This document shows, one piece after another, positions 8,463 to 16,597 of a stretch of 64,000 nucleotides of DNA. Position numbers and translations under genes: made by a program. Where the stretch lies: positions 1 to 64,000 of the forward strand of contig JAFLKK010000013.1 in NCBI GenBank assembly GCA_019163375.1, in the 5' to 3' direction. This DNA is from Paludibacter sp. Its GTDB lineage: Bacteria; Bacteroidota; Bacteroidia; Bacteroidales; Paludibacteraceae. The notes beneath the pieces are model-generated. The model was not told the DNA's origin. It did no database searches and was given only the letters and a program-made list of their open reading frames with translations. Position 1 is the stretch's first letter. Each line of letters begins with the position of its first letter.

Positions 8463-8753
8463 CTACTCGTATTTTTCCATTTTATCATCAATACTCACAT
8501 CCTTGCGCGAACTTTGGATCTTAATGTAAGTCATCATCGTTTCAGCCCCGGCTTCGTAACAAGCTTCCTGCGCCAACTTCACCACTTCCATTATTTCATC
8601 ATAACTTCCTTCCATAACGGTTTCAAAAGGAGTTACTTTATATCTCAATCCCGATTTTTCAATTACTTCAATGGCTTTATCAACCAACAAATAAGGATGA
8701 ACGGTAGCGGAAGTGGGCAACACTTGCAATGCAATATTTACTGTCTTTGTCAT
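8463..8753 (-). CDS. Thiamine-binding protein (MTH1187/YkoF-like, PF01910)
   Basis: A 96-residue small cytosolic protein of the PF01910 (formerly DUF77) family. Diagnostic parts are NIALQVLPTSATVHPYLLVD, SGLRYKVTPFETVMEGSYDE and TMMTYIKIQSS. Family members form ferredoxin-like oligomers; some bind thiamine or a related pyrimidine, and others are encoded near transporters. Here the gene has no vitamin-related neighbour, so its ligand is open. It lies downstream of rpsP on the same strand beyond an intrinsic terminator and is probably transcribed separately or by read-through. Confidence 0.88.
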   Translation of the reverse strand: MTKTVNIALQVLPTSATVHPYLLVDKAIEVIEKSGLRYKVTPFETVMEGSYDEIMEVVKLAQEACYEAGAETMMTYIKIQSSRKDVSIDDKMEKYE

Positions 8754-8804
8754 GATTGTATATTTTAAAATGAGTTTTATTATTTGAATCTTTCAAAACG
8801 GGTA

Positions 8805-8835
8805 CAAAAAAACCCGAAATTACTTTCGGGTTTTA
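8805..8835 (-). terminator. Terminator of rpsP
   Basis: Hairpin AAAACCCGAAA / TTTCGGGTTTT with a short loop; on the minus strand the stem is followed by a T run (plus-strand A run at 8805-8812). Confidence 0.85.
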
Positions 8836-8858
8836 TATGATAATTAGTTGACTGCGAA

Positions 8859-9398
8859 TTACTCTGCAGCTTCTTCAGTAGCCGGAGCTTCTTCAGCTTG
8901 TGCTTCTTCAACAACTGCTTCAATTTTAGCAGCAATAGCATCAGCTTTTTTCTTTGCAACTTCAGCGGCTTTTGCTTTGTTCACTTCAGCCTCAACAGCC
9001 AAGCGTGTTTTAGCAGCAGCTTGTTTGTCAGCAGCTAATTGTTCTTTTGTTTTTGAGACACTCGATTCTTTGCTTGCTTTCCATGCATCGAAACGTTTGT
9101 CAGCTTCTACTACATCAAATGCACCTTTTTGAACACCTTCTAATAAGTGTTTTTTCATCAAAACACCTTCTGCAGAAAGAATGTTACGAGTTGTGTCTGT
9201 AGGTTGTGCACCTGTTTGTAACCAATACAACGCTTTTTCGAATTTTAAATCGATAGTTGCAGGATTGGTGTTTGGATTGTACGAACCGATACGTTCGATA
9301 AATTTGCCATCACGTGGCGCTCTGCTGTCAGCGATAACGATATGATAATAAGCATACCCTTTACGTCCATGACGTTGCAATCTAATTTTTACTGGCAT
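8859..9398 (-). CDS. rpsP: 30S ribosomal protein S16 with extended C-terminus
   Basis: The first 80 or so residues are canonical S16: [40 protein letters not shown] and [15 protein letters not shown]16 binds 16S rRNA and is needed for assembly of the small subunit. The protein is 179 residues, about twice the E. coli length; the extra C-terminal half is rich in Ala, Lys and Glu ([20 protein letters not shown], then [11 protein letters not shown]), a low-complexity helical tail usual in Bacteroidetes. The promoter TACCTTTG lies about 55 bases upstream, and the gene is closed by its own terminator. No rimM or trmD is adjacent. Confidence 0.97.
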   Translation of the reverse strand: MPVKIRLQRHGRKGYAYYHIVIADSRAPRDGKFIERIGSYNPNTNPATIDLKFEKALYWLQTGAQPTDTTRNILSAEGVLMKKHLLEGVQKGAFDVVEADKRFDAWKASKESSVSKTKEQLAADKQAAAKTRLAVEAEVNKAKAAEVAKKKADAIAAKIEAVVEEAQAEEAPATEEAAE

Positions 9399-9451
9399 TT
9401 TTTTATTTATTAAATGATTATACCTAACTGCTTTTACTCGAAAAGCGGTTG

Positions 9452-9459
9452 CAAAGGTA
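9452..9459 (-). promoter_or_regulatory. -7 box of rpsP
   Basis: Minus-strand TACCTTTG followed by CA, the strongest form of the Bacteroidetes -7 element, 53 bases from the rpsP start. Confidence 0.65.
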
Positions 9460-9515
9460 ATCTTTTTATTTGAAACTGGAAAGGGTTGACTAAAAACAAT
9501 TTTATTGACCAGTAA

Positions 9516-10430
9516 TTAGTTACAAAGCACCCATGCTGTTTCGAACCTACTATCGGTTTTCCGCAGGTTTTCCATGAAAATCACAGCCGACTCACGAGTA
9601 GTAAATGACTGTACCGCAACACGATAATTTTTCGGAGATGATACAACATTGGCTTTTAAGAACTCCTTGGCAGCAAGTTCCTTACAATAGTTATCGGCCG
9701 ATTCTTTTGTTGGCAAACTAGCCACAACAACATGAAATTTAGCATTTTCAACTACTTCAGGTACCTCAACTACCGAATCTTTAGCAACAGTATCTTGTTT
9801 TACAACAGCCACCGCTTTCTTTTCGAAATGCGCATTGCTATCTTTTATAAACGCAAACGAACTAAAATCGGCATTGTTATTGGATCGACGCACATCATTC
9901 ACCTCGGGTGAGATAAGCAAAAAGCCAAAAACCAGCATTGCTGCTGCAGCATATTTATAAGCCTTAGATGAAGGTAACGTAAACGAAACTTTGCGACGCT
10001 CCTCATCATGTCGAACCATTCTTGTCGAAACACGTACATCAGTTAGTCCAAAATTTTGAGGCAAGAAATCAACACTACCACTCGGTTGAAAATGCGTATT
10101 GCCGGAAGCATTTTGTTGAAAAACGCCCAAATTACCGAACTGAACGCTACCCGCAGTCTGTAATTTCAAATTTATATTCTCAACCGCCCGATCAATCATC
10201 TCCATAGCCATACGATAACTTATCGATTCGGTTTTTGCTATTTCAATAGCCAATAATCCATCGGAATGATGCATTAACGGATTAAATCCAATAGTATCTT
10301 TTGGTGCAACGATACAATTGGGCATAATTACAGCCGATTGATTTTGCACTACAAACCCACCAAAATTTGGCACAACTACATAGTCATGTTGCGCTAAAAG
10401 CTTTTCTATATGTTTACAAATATTTTCCAC
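9516..10430 (-). CDS. HU-like DNA-binding domain / SPOR domain membrane protein
   Basis: Start GTG at 10430 gives MENICKHIEKLL, the usual opening of the Bacteroidetes HU-CCDC81/SPOR proteins. The open frame extends six codons further to a TTG, but that extension overlaps a TACTTTTG promoter box (10434-10441). Of 304 residues, about 1-130 form a HU/IHF-like pair of domains (HDYVVVPNFGGFVVQNQSAV; IGFNPLMHHSDGLL), about 165-190 contain a single transmembrane helix (YAAAAMLVFGFLLISPEV), and the last 75 residues form a SPOR peptidoglycan-binding domain (FHVVVASLPTKESADNYCKE). SPOR domains bind denuded glycan strands at division sites, so the protein may link the nucleoid side of the membrane to septal wall; that link is inference. 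Confidence 0.85.
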   Translation of the reverse strand: MENICKHIEKLLAQHDYVVVPNFGGFVVQNQSAVIMPNCIVAPKDTIGFNPLMHHSDGLLAIEIAKTESISYRMAMEMIDRAVENINLKLQTAGSVQFGNLGVFQQNASGNTHFQPSGSVDFLPQNFGLTDVRVSTRMVRHDEERRKVSFTLPSSKAYKYAAAAMLVFGFLLISPEVNDVRRSNNNADFSSFAFIKDSNAHFEKKAVAVVKQDTVAKDSVVEVPEVVENAKFHVVVASLPTKESADNYCKELAAKEFLKANVVSSPKNYRVAVQSFTTRESAVIFMENLRKTDSRFETAWVLCN

Positions 10431-10433
10431 GTT

Positions 10434-10441
10434 GCAAAAGT
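10434..10441 (-). promoter_or_regulatory. -7 box immediately before the HU-SPOR start
   Basis: Minus-strand TACTTTTG followed by CAAC and then the GTG start at 10430. If used, the transcript would have almost no leader. Confidence 0.4.
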
Positions 10442-10492
10442 AAGACAAAGCATTGAATTGAAAATATTTTATCGCAATAAGTTATCAACAAG

Positions 10493-10523
10493 TTGTTAAG
10501 CATGAAAAAACATTGTATCTTTG
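10493..10523 (+). promoter_or_regulatory. Promoter of rfbB
   Basis: TTG at 10493-10495 and TATCTTTG at 10516-10523 with a 20-bp spacer; the start codon follows 30 bases later. Confidence 0.65.
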
Positions 10524-10553
10524 TGCTATTAATCTCGAAAAAAACAGTAGAAC

Positions 10554-11609
10554 ATGAAGAAAAAAATCTTAATAACAGGTGGAGCCGGATTCATTGGATC
10601 GCATGTAGTTCGCTTATTTGTAACGAAATATCCTGATTATAATATTGTAAATCTGGATGCACTCACCTATGCAGGAAACCTGGAAAATCTGGTCGACATT
10701 GCCGATGCACCAAACTATAGCTTTGTAAAAGGCGACATCACTAATGAACAATTTATTGCCGAATTGTTCAAAACTCAGCAATTCGACGGGGTAGTACACC
10801 TTGCTGCCGAGTCGCACGTCGATCGTTCGATTACCGATCCATTCGCATTTATACGTACCAATGTATTTGGAACGGCCAATTTGCTCAATGCAGCAAAAGA
10901 AGCTTGGAAGGGAAATATGGAAGGAAAACGATTCTATCACATCTCGACCGATGAAGTTTATGGCTCATTAGGCGAAGAAGGTCTTTTTACGGAAGAAACC
11001 GCTTACGACCCACGCAGTCCGTATTCAGCAGCCAAAGCAAGTTCCGACCATTTTGTGCGCGCATATCATCACACCTACGGCTTACCTGTTGTACTTTCAA
11101 ACTGCTCCAACAACTATGGTGCAAATCACTTCCCTGAAAAACTGATACCACTTTCCATCAATAATATTAAAAATAATCGCCCGATTCCAATCTATGGCAA
11201 AGGCGAGAATGTACGCGACTGGTTGTGGGTAAATGACCATGCCCGCGCCATTGACACTATTTTCCACACAGGATTGGTTGGAGAAACCTATAATATAGGT
11301 GGCAACAACGAATGGACCAACATTGATCTGATTCGCGCTTTGTGCAAAATCATGGATGAAAAATTGGGTCGTGAACCGGGCGAATCGGCCAAACTGATTA
11401 CATTTGTAAAAGACAGAGCAGGACATGACTTACGTTACGCTATCGACTCAACGAAATTACAACGCGAATTAGGCTGGAAACCTTCGCTACAATTCGAAGA
11501 AGGATTGGAAAAAACAGTGGATTGGTATTTGGCTAACCAGGGCTGGATGGATAACATCACCAACGGTGCCTATCAAAACTATTATCAAAAACAATACGAA
11601 GAAAGATAA
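10554..11609 (+). CDS. rfbB: dTDP-glucose 4,6-dehydratase
   Basis: A 351-residue extended short-chain dehydrogenase (RmlB). It converts dTDP-glucose to dTDP-4-keto-6-deoxyglucose, the second step towards dTDP-L-rhamnose, in the cytosol. NAD is bound by GGAGFIGSHV (residues 9-18); the active site shows STDEVYG (Thr/Asp/Glu) and the YSAAK Tyr/Lys pair, with RDWLWVNDHARAI and LGWKPSLQFEEGLEKT near the C-terminus. Its own promoter and a strong terminator make it a single-gene unit; rfbA, rfbC and rfbD are not in the window. The rhamnosyltransferase-like gene about 2.2 kb upstream on the other strand may use the final product. Confidence 0.96.
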   Translation: MKKKILITGGAGFIGSHVVRLFVTKYPDYNIVNLDALTYAGNLENLVDIADAPNYSFVKGDITNEQFIAELFKTQQFDGVVHLAAESHVDRSITDPFAFIRTNVFGTANLLNAAKEAWKGNMEGKRFYHISTDEVYGSLGEEGLFTEETAYDPRSPYSAAKASSDHFVRAYHHTYGLPVVLSNCSNNYGANHFPEKLIPLSINNIKNNRPIPIYGKGENVRDWLWVNDHARAIDTIFHTGLVGETYNIGGNNEWTNIDLIRALCKIMDEKLGREPGESAKLITFVKDRAGHDLRYAIDSTKLQRELGWKPSLQFEEGLEKTVDWYLANQGWMDNITNGAYQNYYQKQYEER

Positions 11610-11631
11610 TCACTCTTTCCAAGACTCATAC

Positions 11632-11680
11632 AAATTAAAAGCCCGAACTTGAAAGTGATTCAAGTTCGGGCTTTTAATTT
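11632..11680. terminator. Bidirectional terminator between rfbB and rlpA
   Basis: Perfect inverted repeat of about 22 bp (AAAAGCCCGAACTTGAA arm at 11637-11653, its complement at 11659-11675) with a five-base loop and AT-rich flanks on both sides. Confidence 0.93.
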
Positions 11681-11695
11681 GTTTTTCAGTAGTTT

Positions 11696-12133
11696 TTACT
11701 TTTTCATTTCCAATTTCACCAAATCGGTATTCATCAAAATAGAATCTCGAAAATTATTCACAGGCATCGAATCTAATTTTGTAATTTCAACCTGCGCAAT
11801 TCCTGCACGTACAATATCCAGTTCCTGAGCCGCCCGATAGGACAAGTCGATCATCAATCTTCGACTATGCGGCCCGCGATCGGTTACCTTTACTATTACT
11901 ACCTTATCATTTTTTGGATTGCGCACTTTCAATATCGTTCCAAATGGATAGGTAAGGTGCGCACAGGTAAGACTATCTTTTCTATATTTTCCTCCATCAG
12001 AGGTATGCCTGCCTTCCATTTTATGATGATAATAACTTGCTTTTCCAAGTTTTGACGCTGCTCCAACATTTAGAAACACGACCAAAAACAGGGCTAAAAG
12101 TTTTGTAAAATTTCTTATTCTGATTTTTTCCAT
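11696..12133 (-). CDS. rlpA: Septal ring lytic transglycosylase RlpA-like protein
   Basis: Start at 12133 (MEKIRIRNFTKLLALF) is chosen because it places a signal peptide right at the N-terminus; a longer frame from 12190 has no such logic. The 145-residue product has the double-psi beta-barrel of RlpA: GKASYYHHKMEGRHTSDGG, LTCAHLTYPFGTILKVRN and VTDRGPHSRRLMIDLS, which includes the conserved Asp of the TDRGP motif and the His of the AHLTYPFG stretch. Family members cleave denuded glycan strands or bind peptidoglycan; unlike E. coli RlpA there is no SPOR domain and no lipobox Cys is evident. The gene is convergent with rfbB. Confidence 0.88.
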   Translation of the reverse strand: MEKIRIRNFTKLLALFLVVFLNVGAASKLGKASYYHHKMEGRHTSDGGKYRKDSLTCAHLTYPFGTILKVRNPKNDKVVIVKVTDRGPHSRRLMIDLSYRAAQELDIVRAGIAQVEITKLDSMPVNNFRDSILMNTDLVKLEMKK

Positions 12134-12234
12134 CCACAAATATATCAAAAATAACCTTACCAACCAAGCAATTAAGGAACTTTTAAGCATTTTGCAAACC
12201 GAAAAACAGAATTTTTATGCTACTTTAATAGAAT

Positions 12235-13104
12235 TTACCGGATATTTCCAACCGAGTTTTTTGCAGTATCATGCTTTGTTTTTAAGACATTACTTATCGA
12301 AGAAAATGCCAGTTTAACTTGAGTTTTCAAGGTATTTTTCAACCCCGAACCGACTTTCTCTACAATTACAAATTCGAGCAGATAATCGCCGTCGGACAAA
12401 GGAAGTACAGCATCACAATCGTCATCCTTAATTTCCCAAACTTTTTTATCTACAGCCGGATTCGCCACTCTTCCAGTGGCTGCATACGAGGCAGCCGCCG
12501 CACCACCGCCCGCTCCTCCGGCTAAATTGCCCACACTCGAAACAGCAGCGGAAATAATAGCACCGCCCGGCAATGCACCGCCCAATAAAGATGCGCCCTG
12601 CGCCAACGCACCACCGGCAGCGTGCAAACCGGCATTTACCTTTTCTCCAAATGACTTACTCTCATGAGCAGAAAGTTCTTTAATACTTTTATTGGCTGTA
12701 TTTATCAAATATCCTTCATCCAAAGAAAATAACACCACACATCCACCTTCAACCAGCGTGATATTTATTTTTCCGGCATTCATTTTCTCGCCAAATGTAG
12801 CTCCTTGTGTTTGTTTCGGAACAGTAACATTCATCGAAATACGATTCGGCATACCATTATTTATAGAATTGATATTACTTTGCTGTATATTCCCTCCTTT
12901 CACAGTGCCATCCCAGCCCTTACGAAGTCCCGCATCAGCACTATCTTTTACAACCGTTTTTGCCAATTTTTCATTTACAGCATTCAATCCTTTCTTTTGG
13001 CTATTTTTAGACGGAGAGAAACCCTTATTTACATTTGTACTTTGTGCAATCATGCCGACAACAACAAACGTCATTAAAATAACTGTGATAATTGATTTTT
13101 TCAT
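12235..13104 (-). CDS. Secreted protein of unknown function with Gly/Ala-rich core
   Basis: A 289-residue protein that I do not recognise. Residues 1-20 form a signal peptide (MKKSIITVILMTFVVVGMIA, followed by QS). A short motif occurs twice, as FGEKMNAG at 104-111 and FGEKVNAG at 152-159, which may mark two related modules. Residues about 158-210 are a Gly/Ala-rich, hydrophobic stretch (LLGGALPGGAIISAAVSSVG) that could insert in a membrane or form a flexible spacer. The C-terminal part is charged and ends without an anchor; a CDAVLPLSDGDYLLEF segment suggests a small beta domain. It starts downstream of a 250-base gap and ends 101 bases before the rlpA start; an envelope location is likely, the function is unknown. 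Confidence 0.75.
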   Translation of the reverse strand: MKKSIITVILMTFVVVGMIAQSTNVNKGFSPSKNSQKKGLNAVNEKLAKTVVKDSADAGLRKGWDGTVKGGNIQQSNINSINNGMPNRISMNVTVPKQTQGATFGEKMNAGKINITLVEGGCVVLFSLDEGYLINTANKSIKELSAHESKSFGEKVNAGLHAAGGALAQGASLLGGALPGGAIISAAVSSVGNLAGGAGGGAAAASYAATGRVANPAVDKKVWEIKDDDCDAVLPLSDGDYLLEFVIVEKVGSGLKNTLKTQVKLAFSSISNVLKTKHDTAKNSVGNIR

Positions 13105-13364
13105 GATTTTATATTTTTAAAGTAGTTATGCTTAAAACAAGTTGATTTAATCTATCTTTTGATCAATTTGTAATTATTACAACACAAATAGTTCGAATTA
13201 AGTTTGTTTTTTACACGCGTAATGAGTTATTGACAGCAATAATTCCTGAAGAAAAGAAAACACAGCACTAATTATGAGAGCAAACGATCAGAAAGACATT
13301 CATTTTAAATGAATATTAATTCAAAATAAAATCCGCTCTGACAACAGATTAAGAGCAGTTTGAA
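13105..13364. other. Intergenic region between divergent genes
   Basis: No coding signal. It holds a 17-base palindrome ATTCATTTTAAATGAAT at 13298-13314, which could be an operator for either divergent gene, and AT-rich promoter DNA. Confidence 0.5.
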
Positions 13365-13395
13365 TTGCTCGTTTCAACAAAAAATAGTAACTTTG
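13365..13395 (+). promoter_or_regulatory. Promoter of the DUF1599 gene
   Basis: TTG at 13365-13367 and TAACTTTG at 13388-13395, spacer 20 bp. Because a longer frame would begin upstream of this promoter, it fixes the start of the next gene at 13423. Confidence 0.65.
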
Positions 13396-13422
13396 TGCTT
13401 TCAAAAAAAACAGCATCCCAAC

Positions 13423-13968
13423 ATGAGCCAGACCGAGCAACAATTTGACCAAGTAGCTGCCATTTGCCGCGATATTTTCACTAAAAAAATGAAAGATTAC
13501 GGATCATCATGGCGCATTTTACGTCCTCAGTCTGTAACCGACCAGATTTATATCAAGGCCAACCGCATTCGCAGCATTGAAGTAAAAGGCATATCAAAAG
13601 TAGATGAAGGCATTCGTTCTGAGCTAATTGCAATTGTAAACTACGGCATTATCGGGCTTATCCAATTGGAACTTGGCACCGCTGAAACCGACGATCTGAC
13701 CTACGAGCGTGGCGTAGAGCTGTATACTAAATATGCTTCGGAAGCCAAGAAGTTAATGATGGACAAAAATCATGATTATGACGAAGCATGGCGCATGATG
13801 CGCACCCAATCATATACCGATTTGATTCTGATGAAAATCTACCGTACCAAGCAAATTGAAGATAATCTGGGGAAGACGCTTATTTCGGAGGGTATTGATG
13901 CAAATTATTTCGATATGATTAATTATGCAGTTTTTGGACTCATCAAAATGGAAGAAGCAAAAAATTAA
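13423..13968 (+). CDS. DUF1599 (nucleotide-modification-associated domain 1) protein, tandem repeat
   Basis: A 181-residue cytosolic protein made of two copies of the same domain. Copy one contains KKMKDYGSSWRILRPQSVTD and copy two DKNHDYDEAWRMMRTQSYTD; each then continues with K(A/I)xRxxxIE. The PF07659 domain is also called Nmad1 because it is found near nucleotide-modifying systems in phages, but in Bacteroidetes it sits in a conserved housekeeping context, as here, beside a DoxX-like gene and tpiA. The start at 13423 is set by the promoter at 13365-13395. It ends 11 bases before the next gene, so the pair is an operon. Biochemical role unknown. Confidence 0.88.
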   Translation: MSQTEQQFDQVAAICRDIFTKKMKDYGSSWRILRPQSVTDQIYIKANRIRSIEVKGISKVDEGIRSELIAIVNYGIIGLIQLELGTAETDDLTYERGVELYTKYASEAKKLMMDKNHDYDEAWRMMRTQSYTDLILMKIYRTKQIEDNLGKTLISEGIDANYFDMINYAVFGLIKMEEAKN

Positions 13969-13979
13969 TCCACAAAAGC

Positions 13980-15131
13980 ATGAAAAGAAACTATCGCAAT
14001 AAAAATAAGCAACTTCCTGCACAACAAAAAACGGGCAGCATCCTCTTATCCGTTGCCAGAATACTATTGGGCTTAGTTTTTGTTTTTTCGGGCTTTGTAA
14101 AAGCCATCGACCCACTTGGTTTCACCTATAAAATTGAAGATTATCTCCGCGCTTTTGGTGGAGTGTTTGAACAATTCTCGGTCATTGCTTTTGGAGCAGC
14201 CGTTGCATTGTCTACTTTAGAGCTTCTGATTGGTCTCAACCTAATATTTAAGGTGAAACTTAAATTATCCATTCTACTTGCGCTGCTCTTTATGGCGGTA
14301 ATGACGCCTATCACACTATATATTGCCCTCAAAAATCCGGTATCGGACTGCGGTTGCTTTGGCGATGCACTGGTGATTAGCAATTGGGCTACTTTCTATA
14401 AAAATATTGTGCTAACTGCTTTAGCCGTATTATTATTGATTTTCTACAATAAAATTCTTCCATTATTTATTCCTAAAATACAAACAATACTCATGGTATG
14501 TTTTATCGGAGTTGGAATAAGTTTGTCGGTTTATTGCTACCTTCACTTACCAATTATCGATTTCAGACCCTATAAAATCGGAGTAAACATTCCCAATGCC
14601 ATGGTTGTTCCGCAGGATGCAATTCCGGATAAATACTCCACCACTTTTATTTACAAAAAAAATGGAGTGGAAAAAGAATTCACGCTCGAGAATTATCCGA
14701 AAGGCGATTCCACCTGGATGTTTGTTGATCAAAAATCAGTGCTGATCACCAAAGGCTACCAACCGCCCATTCATGATTTCTCTATCATCAACGCAGCCTA
14801 TGTGGACATCACGGAAGATGTACTTTATAAAGAAGGTTACACTTTCCTATTAGCCATGTACGACCTTAGCAAATCATCCGAAGAAGGAGCGAAGAAAGCG
14901 GAAGTGATTTATCAAACCTCACTCAAAACCGGAACTGCATTTTATGCCCTTACCGCATCGTCCGACGACGAAGTGGCAGCCTTTAAAAAGAAAACAGGAG
15001 TAAGCTTTCCTTTTTGTAAAACCGACCCTATCGCGCTCAAAACCATGGTGAGAGCAAATCCGGGATTGGTGCTGCTCAAAAAAGGAACAGTGGTAGGGAA
15101 CTGGAACTGGAGAGACTTTCTGCCTGAATAA
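13980..15131 (+). CDS. DoxX/MauE-like membrane protein with C-terminal thioredoxin-like domain (BT_3928 type)
   Basis: A 383-residue inner-membrane protein. Residues about 20-180 contain four to five transmembrane helices of the DoxX/MauE kind, with LLGLVFVFSGFVKAIDPLGF and the paired-cysteine motif DCGCFGDAL characteristic of MauE-like redox membrane proteins. The C-terminal 170 residues look like a thioredoxin fold (YTFLLAMYDLSKSSEEGAKK; FYALTASSDDEVAAF; GLVLLKKGTVVGNWNW) but lack a CxxC active site. MauE proteins help supply or isomerise disulfides; here a role in envelope redox chemistry is inference. It sits between the DUF1599 gene (11-base gap) and tpiA (43-base gap), an arrangement I believe is conserved in Bacteroidales. 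Confidence 0.85.
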   Translation: MKRNYRNKNKQLPAQQKTGSILLSVARILLGLVFVFSGFVKAIDPLGFTYKIEDYLRAFGGVFEQFSVIAFGAAVALSTLELLIGLNLIFKVKLKLSILLALLFMAVMTPITLYIALKNPVSDCGCFGDALVISNWATFYKNIVLTALAVLLLIFYNKILPLFIPKIQTILMVCFIGVGISLSVYCYLHLPIIDFRPYKIGVNIPNAMVVPQDAIPDKYSTTFIYKKNGVEKEFTLENYPKGDSTWMFVDQKSVLITKGYQPPIHDFSIINAAYVDITEDVLYKEGYTFLLAMYDLSKSSEEGAKKAEVIYQTSLKTGTAFYALTASSDDEVAAFKKKTGVSFPFCKTDPIALKTMVRANPGLVLLKKGTVVGNWNWRDFLPE

Positions 15132-15174
15132 CGCAAACTAACTATTTCAAACTAAATATTTAAAGTAAAAAAAG

Positions 15175-15930
15175 ATGAGAAAAAACATTGTTGCAGGAAA
15201 CTGGAAAATGAACAAAAACCTACAAGAAGGTTTGGCATTGGCTACTGAATTGAACGAAGCATTGGCTGGTGCAGAATTGAAATGCGACGTGGTAATTGGA
15301 ACTCCATTTATCCACCTTGCAAGCGTAGCTGCTGCTATCGACACAACAAAAATCGGTGTTGCTGCTCAAAACTGTGCAAACAAAGAATCGGGTGCATATA
15401 CAGGCGAAATCAGCGCTTCTATGGTAAAATCTACCGGTGCTGAATATGTTATTCTTGGCCACTCTGAACGTCGCGAGTACTACGGAGAAACCAGTGCTAT
15501 TCTGAACGATAAAGTAGCTTTGACATTGGCTAACGGTATGACTCCAATTTATTGTTGTGGTGAAGCATTGGACGTTCGTAACGCTAACGAGCAAAATGCT
15601 TACGTGAAAAAACAATTAGAAGAAACTGTATTCAACTTAAGTGCTGAAGATTTTGCAAAAATCGTTATTGCTTACGAACCTATCTGGGCTATTGGTACCG
15701 GCGTAACTGCTTCTACAGAACAAGCTCAAGATATGTTGGCATTTATCCGCAGCATTATTGCTGAAAAATTTGGAAAAGATATTGCTGAAGGAACTTCAAT
15801 TCTTTACGGTGGTAGCTGTAATGCTAAAAACGCTCCAGAATTATTCGCTCAACCTGATATCGACGGTGGTTTGATTGGTGGTGCTGCTTTAAAAGTTGCT
15901 GACTTCAAAGCTATTATCGACGCTTTTTGA
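15175..15930 (+). CDS. tpiA: Triose-phosphate isomerase
   Basis: A 251-residue cytosolic TIM barrel that interconverts dihydroxyacetone phosphate and glyceraldehyde 3-phosphate. All catalytic residues are present: Asn9 and Lys11 in GNWKMN, electrophile His96 in ILGHSERR and base Glu168 in [11 protein letters not shown] (loop 6). The phosphate-gripping [11 protein letters not shown] and [10 protein letters not shown] motifs close the protein. Codon use is visibly biased to a smaller set (GGT, GCT, GAA) than in its neighbours, as expected for a highly expressed glycolytic gene. It ends at a strong terminator. Confidence 0.98.
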   Translation: MRKNIVAGNWKMNKNLQEGLALATELNEALAGAELKCDVVIGTPFIHLASVAAAIDTTKIGVAAQNCANKESGAYTGEISASMVKSTGAEYVILGHSERREYYGETSAILNDKVALTLANGMTPIYCCGEALDVRNANEQNAYVKKQLEETVFNLSAEDFAKIVIAYEPIWAIGTGVTASTEQAQDMLAFIRSIIAEKFGKDIAEGTSILYGGSCNAKNAPELFAQPDIDGGLIGGAALKVADFKAIIDAF

Positions 15931-15966
15931 TTGATTTCAACCATCAATTAAGAGAAGCATAATCAT

Positions 15967-16002
15967 AAAAAACAAGTAAATAAATCATTTACTTGTTTTT
16001 TT
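15967..16002 (+). terminator. Terminator of tpiA
   Basis: Stem AAAAAACAAGTAAA / TTTACTTGTTTTTT with a seven-base loop and a T run. Confidence 0.9.
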
Positions 16003-16042
16003 GGTTTTAGACCAACTACGCTTAACTTACAAAGAACCTATT

Positions 16043-16438
16043 ATGAAGATCATTGATTCACAGCTACTATCAGCCGTTACCGAACAAGCAAAAAATAGTC
16101 CACGCCTGAGGATGAACTACAATTTTCACGAAAGCATGGATTCCAAATCGCAACGCCTACTCAACGCGTTGGAGATGGGCACTGAGTTGCCAATTCACCG
16201 CCACCAACATACGGCCGAAACCTATATTTTATTGCAAGGAAGCATTAAAGTGCTATTTTACAATGAGAAAAAGGAACTTATCGATGCTACCGTTTTAAAT
16301 CCATTGGAAGGAAAATTTGGCATCGACATTCCGGCAGGCCAGTTTCACACCATAGAAATACTGGAAAACAGATCGGTTATTTTCGAAGTAAAAGATGGAC
16401 CGTACACTCCGCTCGAAGAAAAAGACATTTTGAGATAA
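16043..16438 (+). CDS. WbuC-family cupin metalloprotein
   Basis: Start at 16043 (MKIIDSQLLSAVTEQA) is the family N-terminus; a longer frame overlaps the tpiA terminator. The 131-residue protein matches WbuC: SPRLRMNYNFHESMDSKSQR, then a cupin with metal ligands in IHRHQHTAETYILLQG (His, His, Glu) and a later FHTIEI His. WbuC-type cupins are found in O-antigen clusters and elsewhere, and their substrate is not well established. Here the gene stands alone between tpiA and a convergent membrane-protein gene, so no pathway can be given; a sugar-nucleotide or polysaccharide role is inference. Confidence 0.85.
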   Translation: MKIIDSQLLSAVTEQAKNSPRLRMNYNFHESMDSKSQRLLNALEMGTELPIHRHQHTAETYILLQGSIKVLFYNEKKELIDATVLNPLEGKFGIDIPAGQFHTIEILENRSVIFEVKDGPYTPLEEKDILR

Positions 16439-16494
16439 ACTCACATCATAAAAAATATCTTCATCCATGGATGACTGACTATTTTATGGCATGA

Positions 16495-16526
16495 ATGCCC
16501 AATCATCCAAGGATGGTTGGGCATTT
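16495..16526. terminator. Bidirectional terminator
   Basis: Hairpin of the type ATGCCCAAnCATCC / GGATGnTTGGGCAT with a two-base loop and a T run, between the cupin gene and the convergent gene at 16598-19360. Confidence 0.8.
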
Positions 16527-16597
16527 TAGGGGATAAATGACTGAGCATCCAAAAACACGGACAATTTTGGCTTTACCATGAGTAAAAATTTACTCAC

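Noticed and set aside
8848-9132. An open frame antisense to rpsP
   Set aside because: It mirrors the Ala-rich low-complexity tail of S16 on the other strand and is a shadow.
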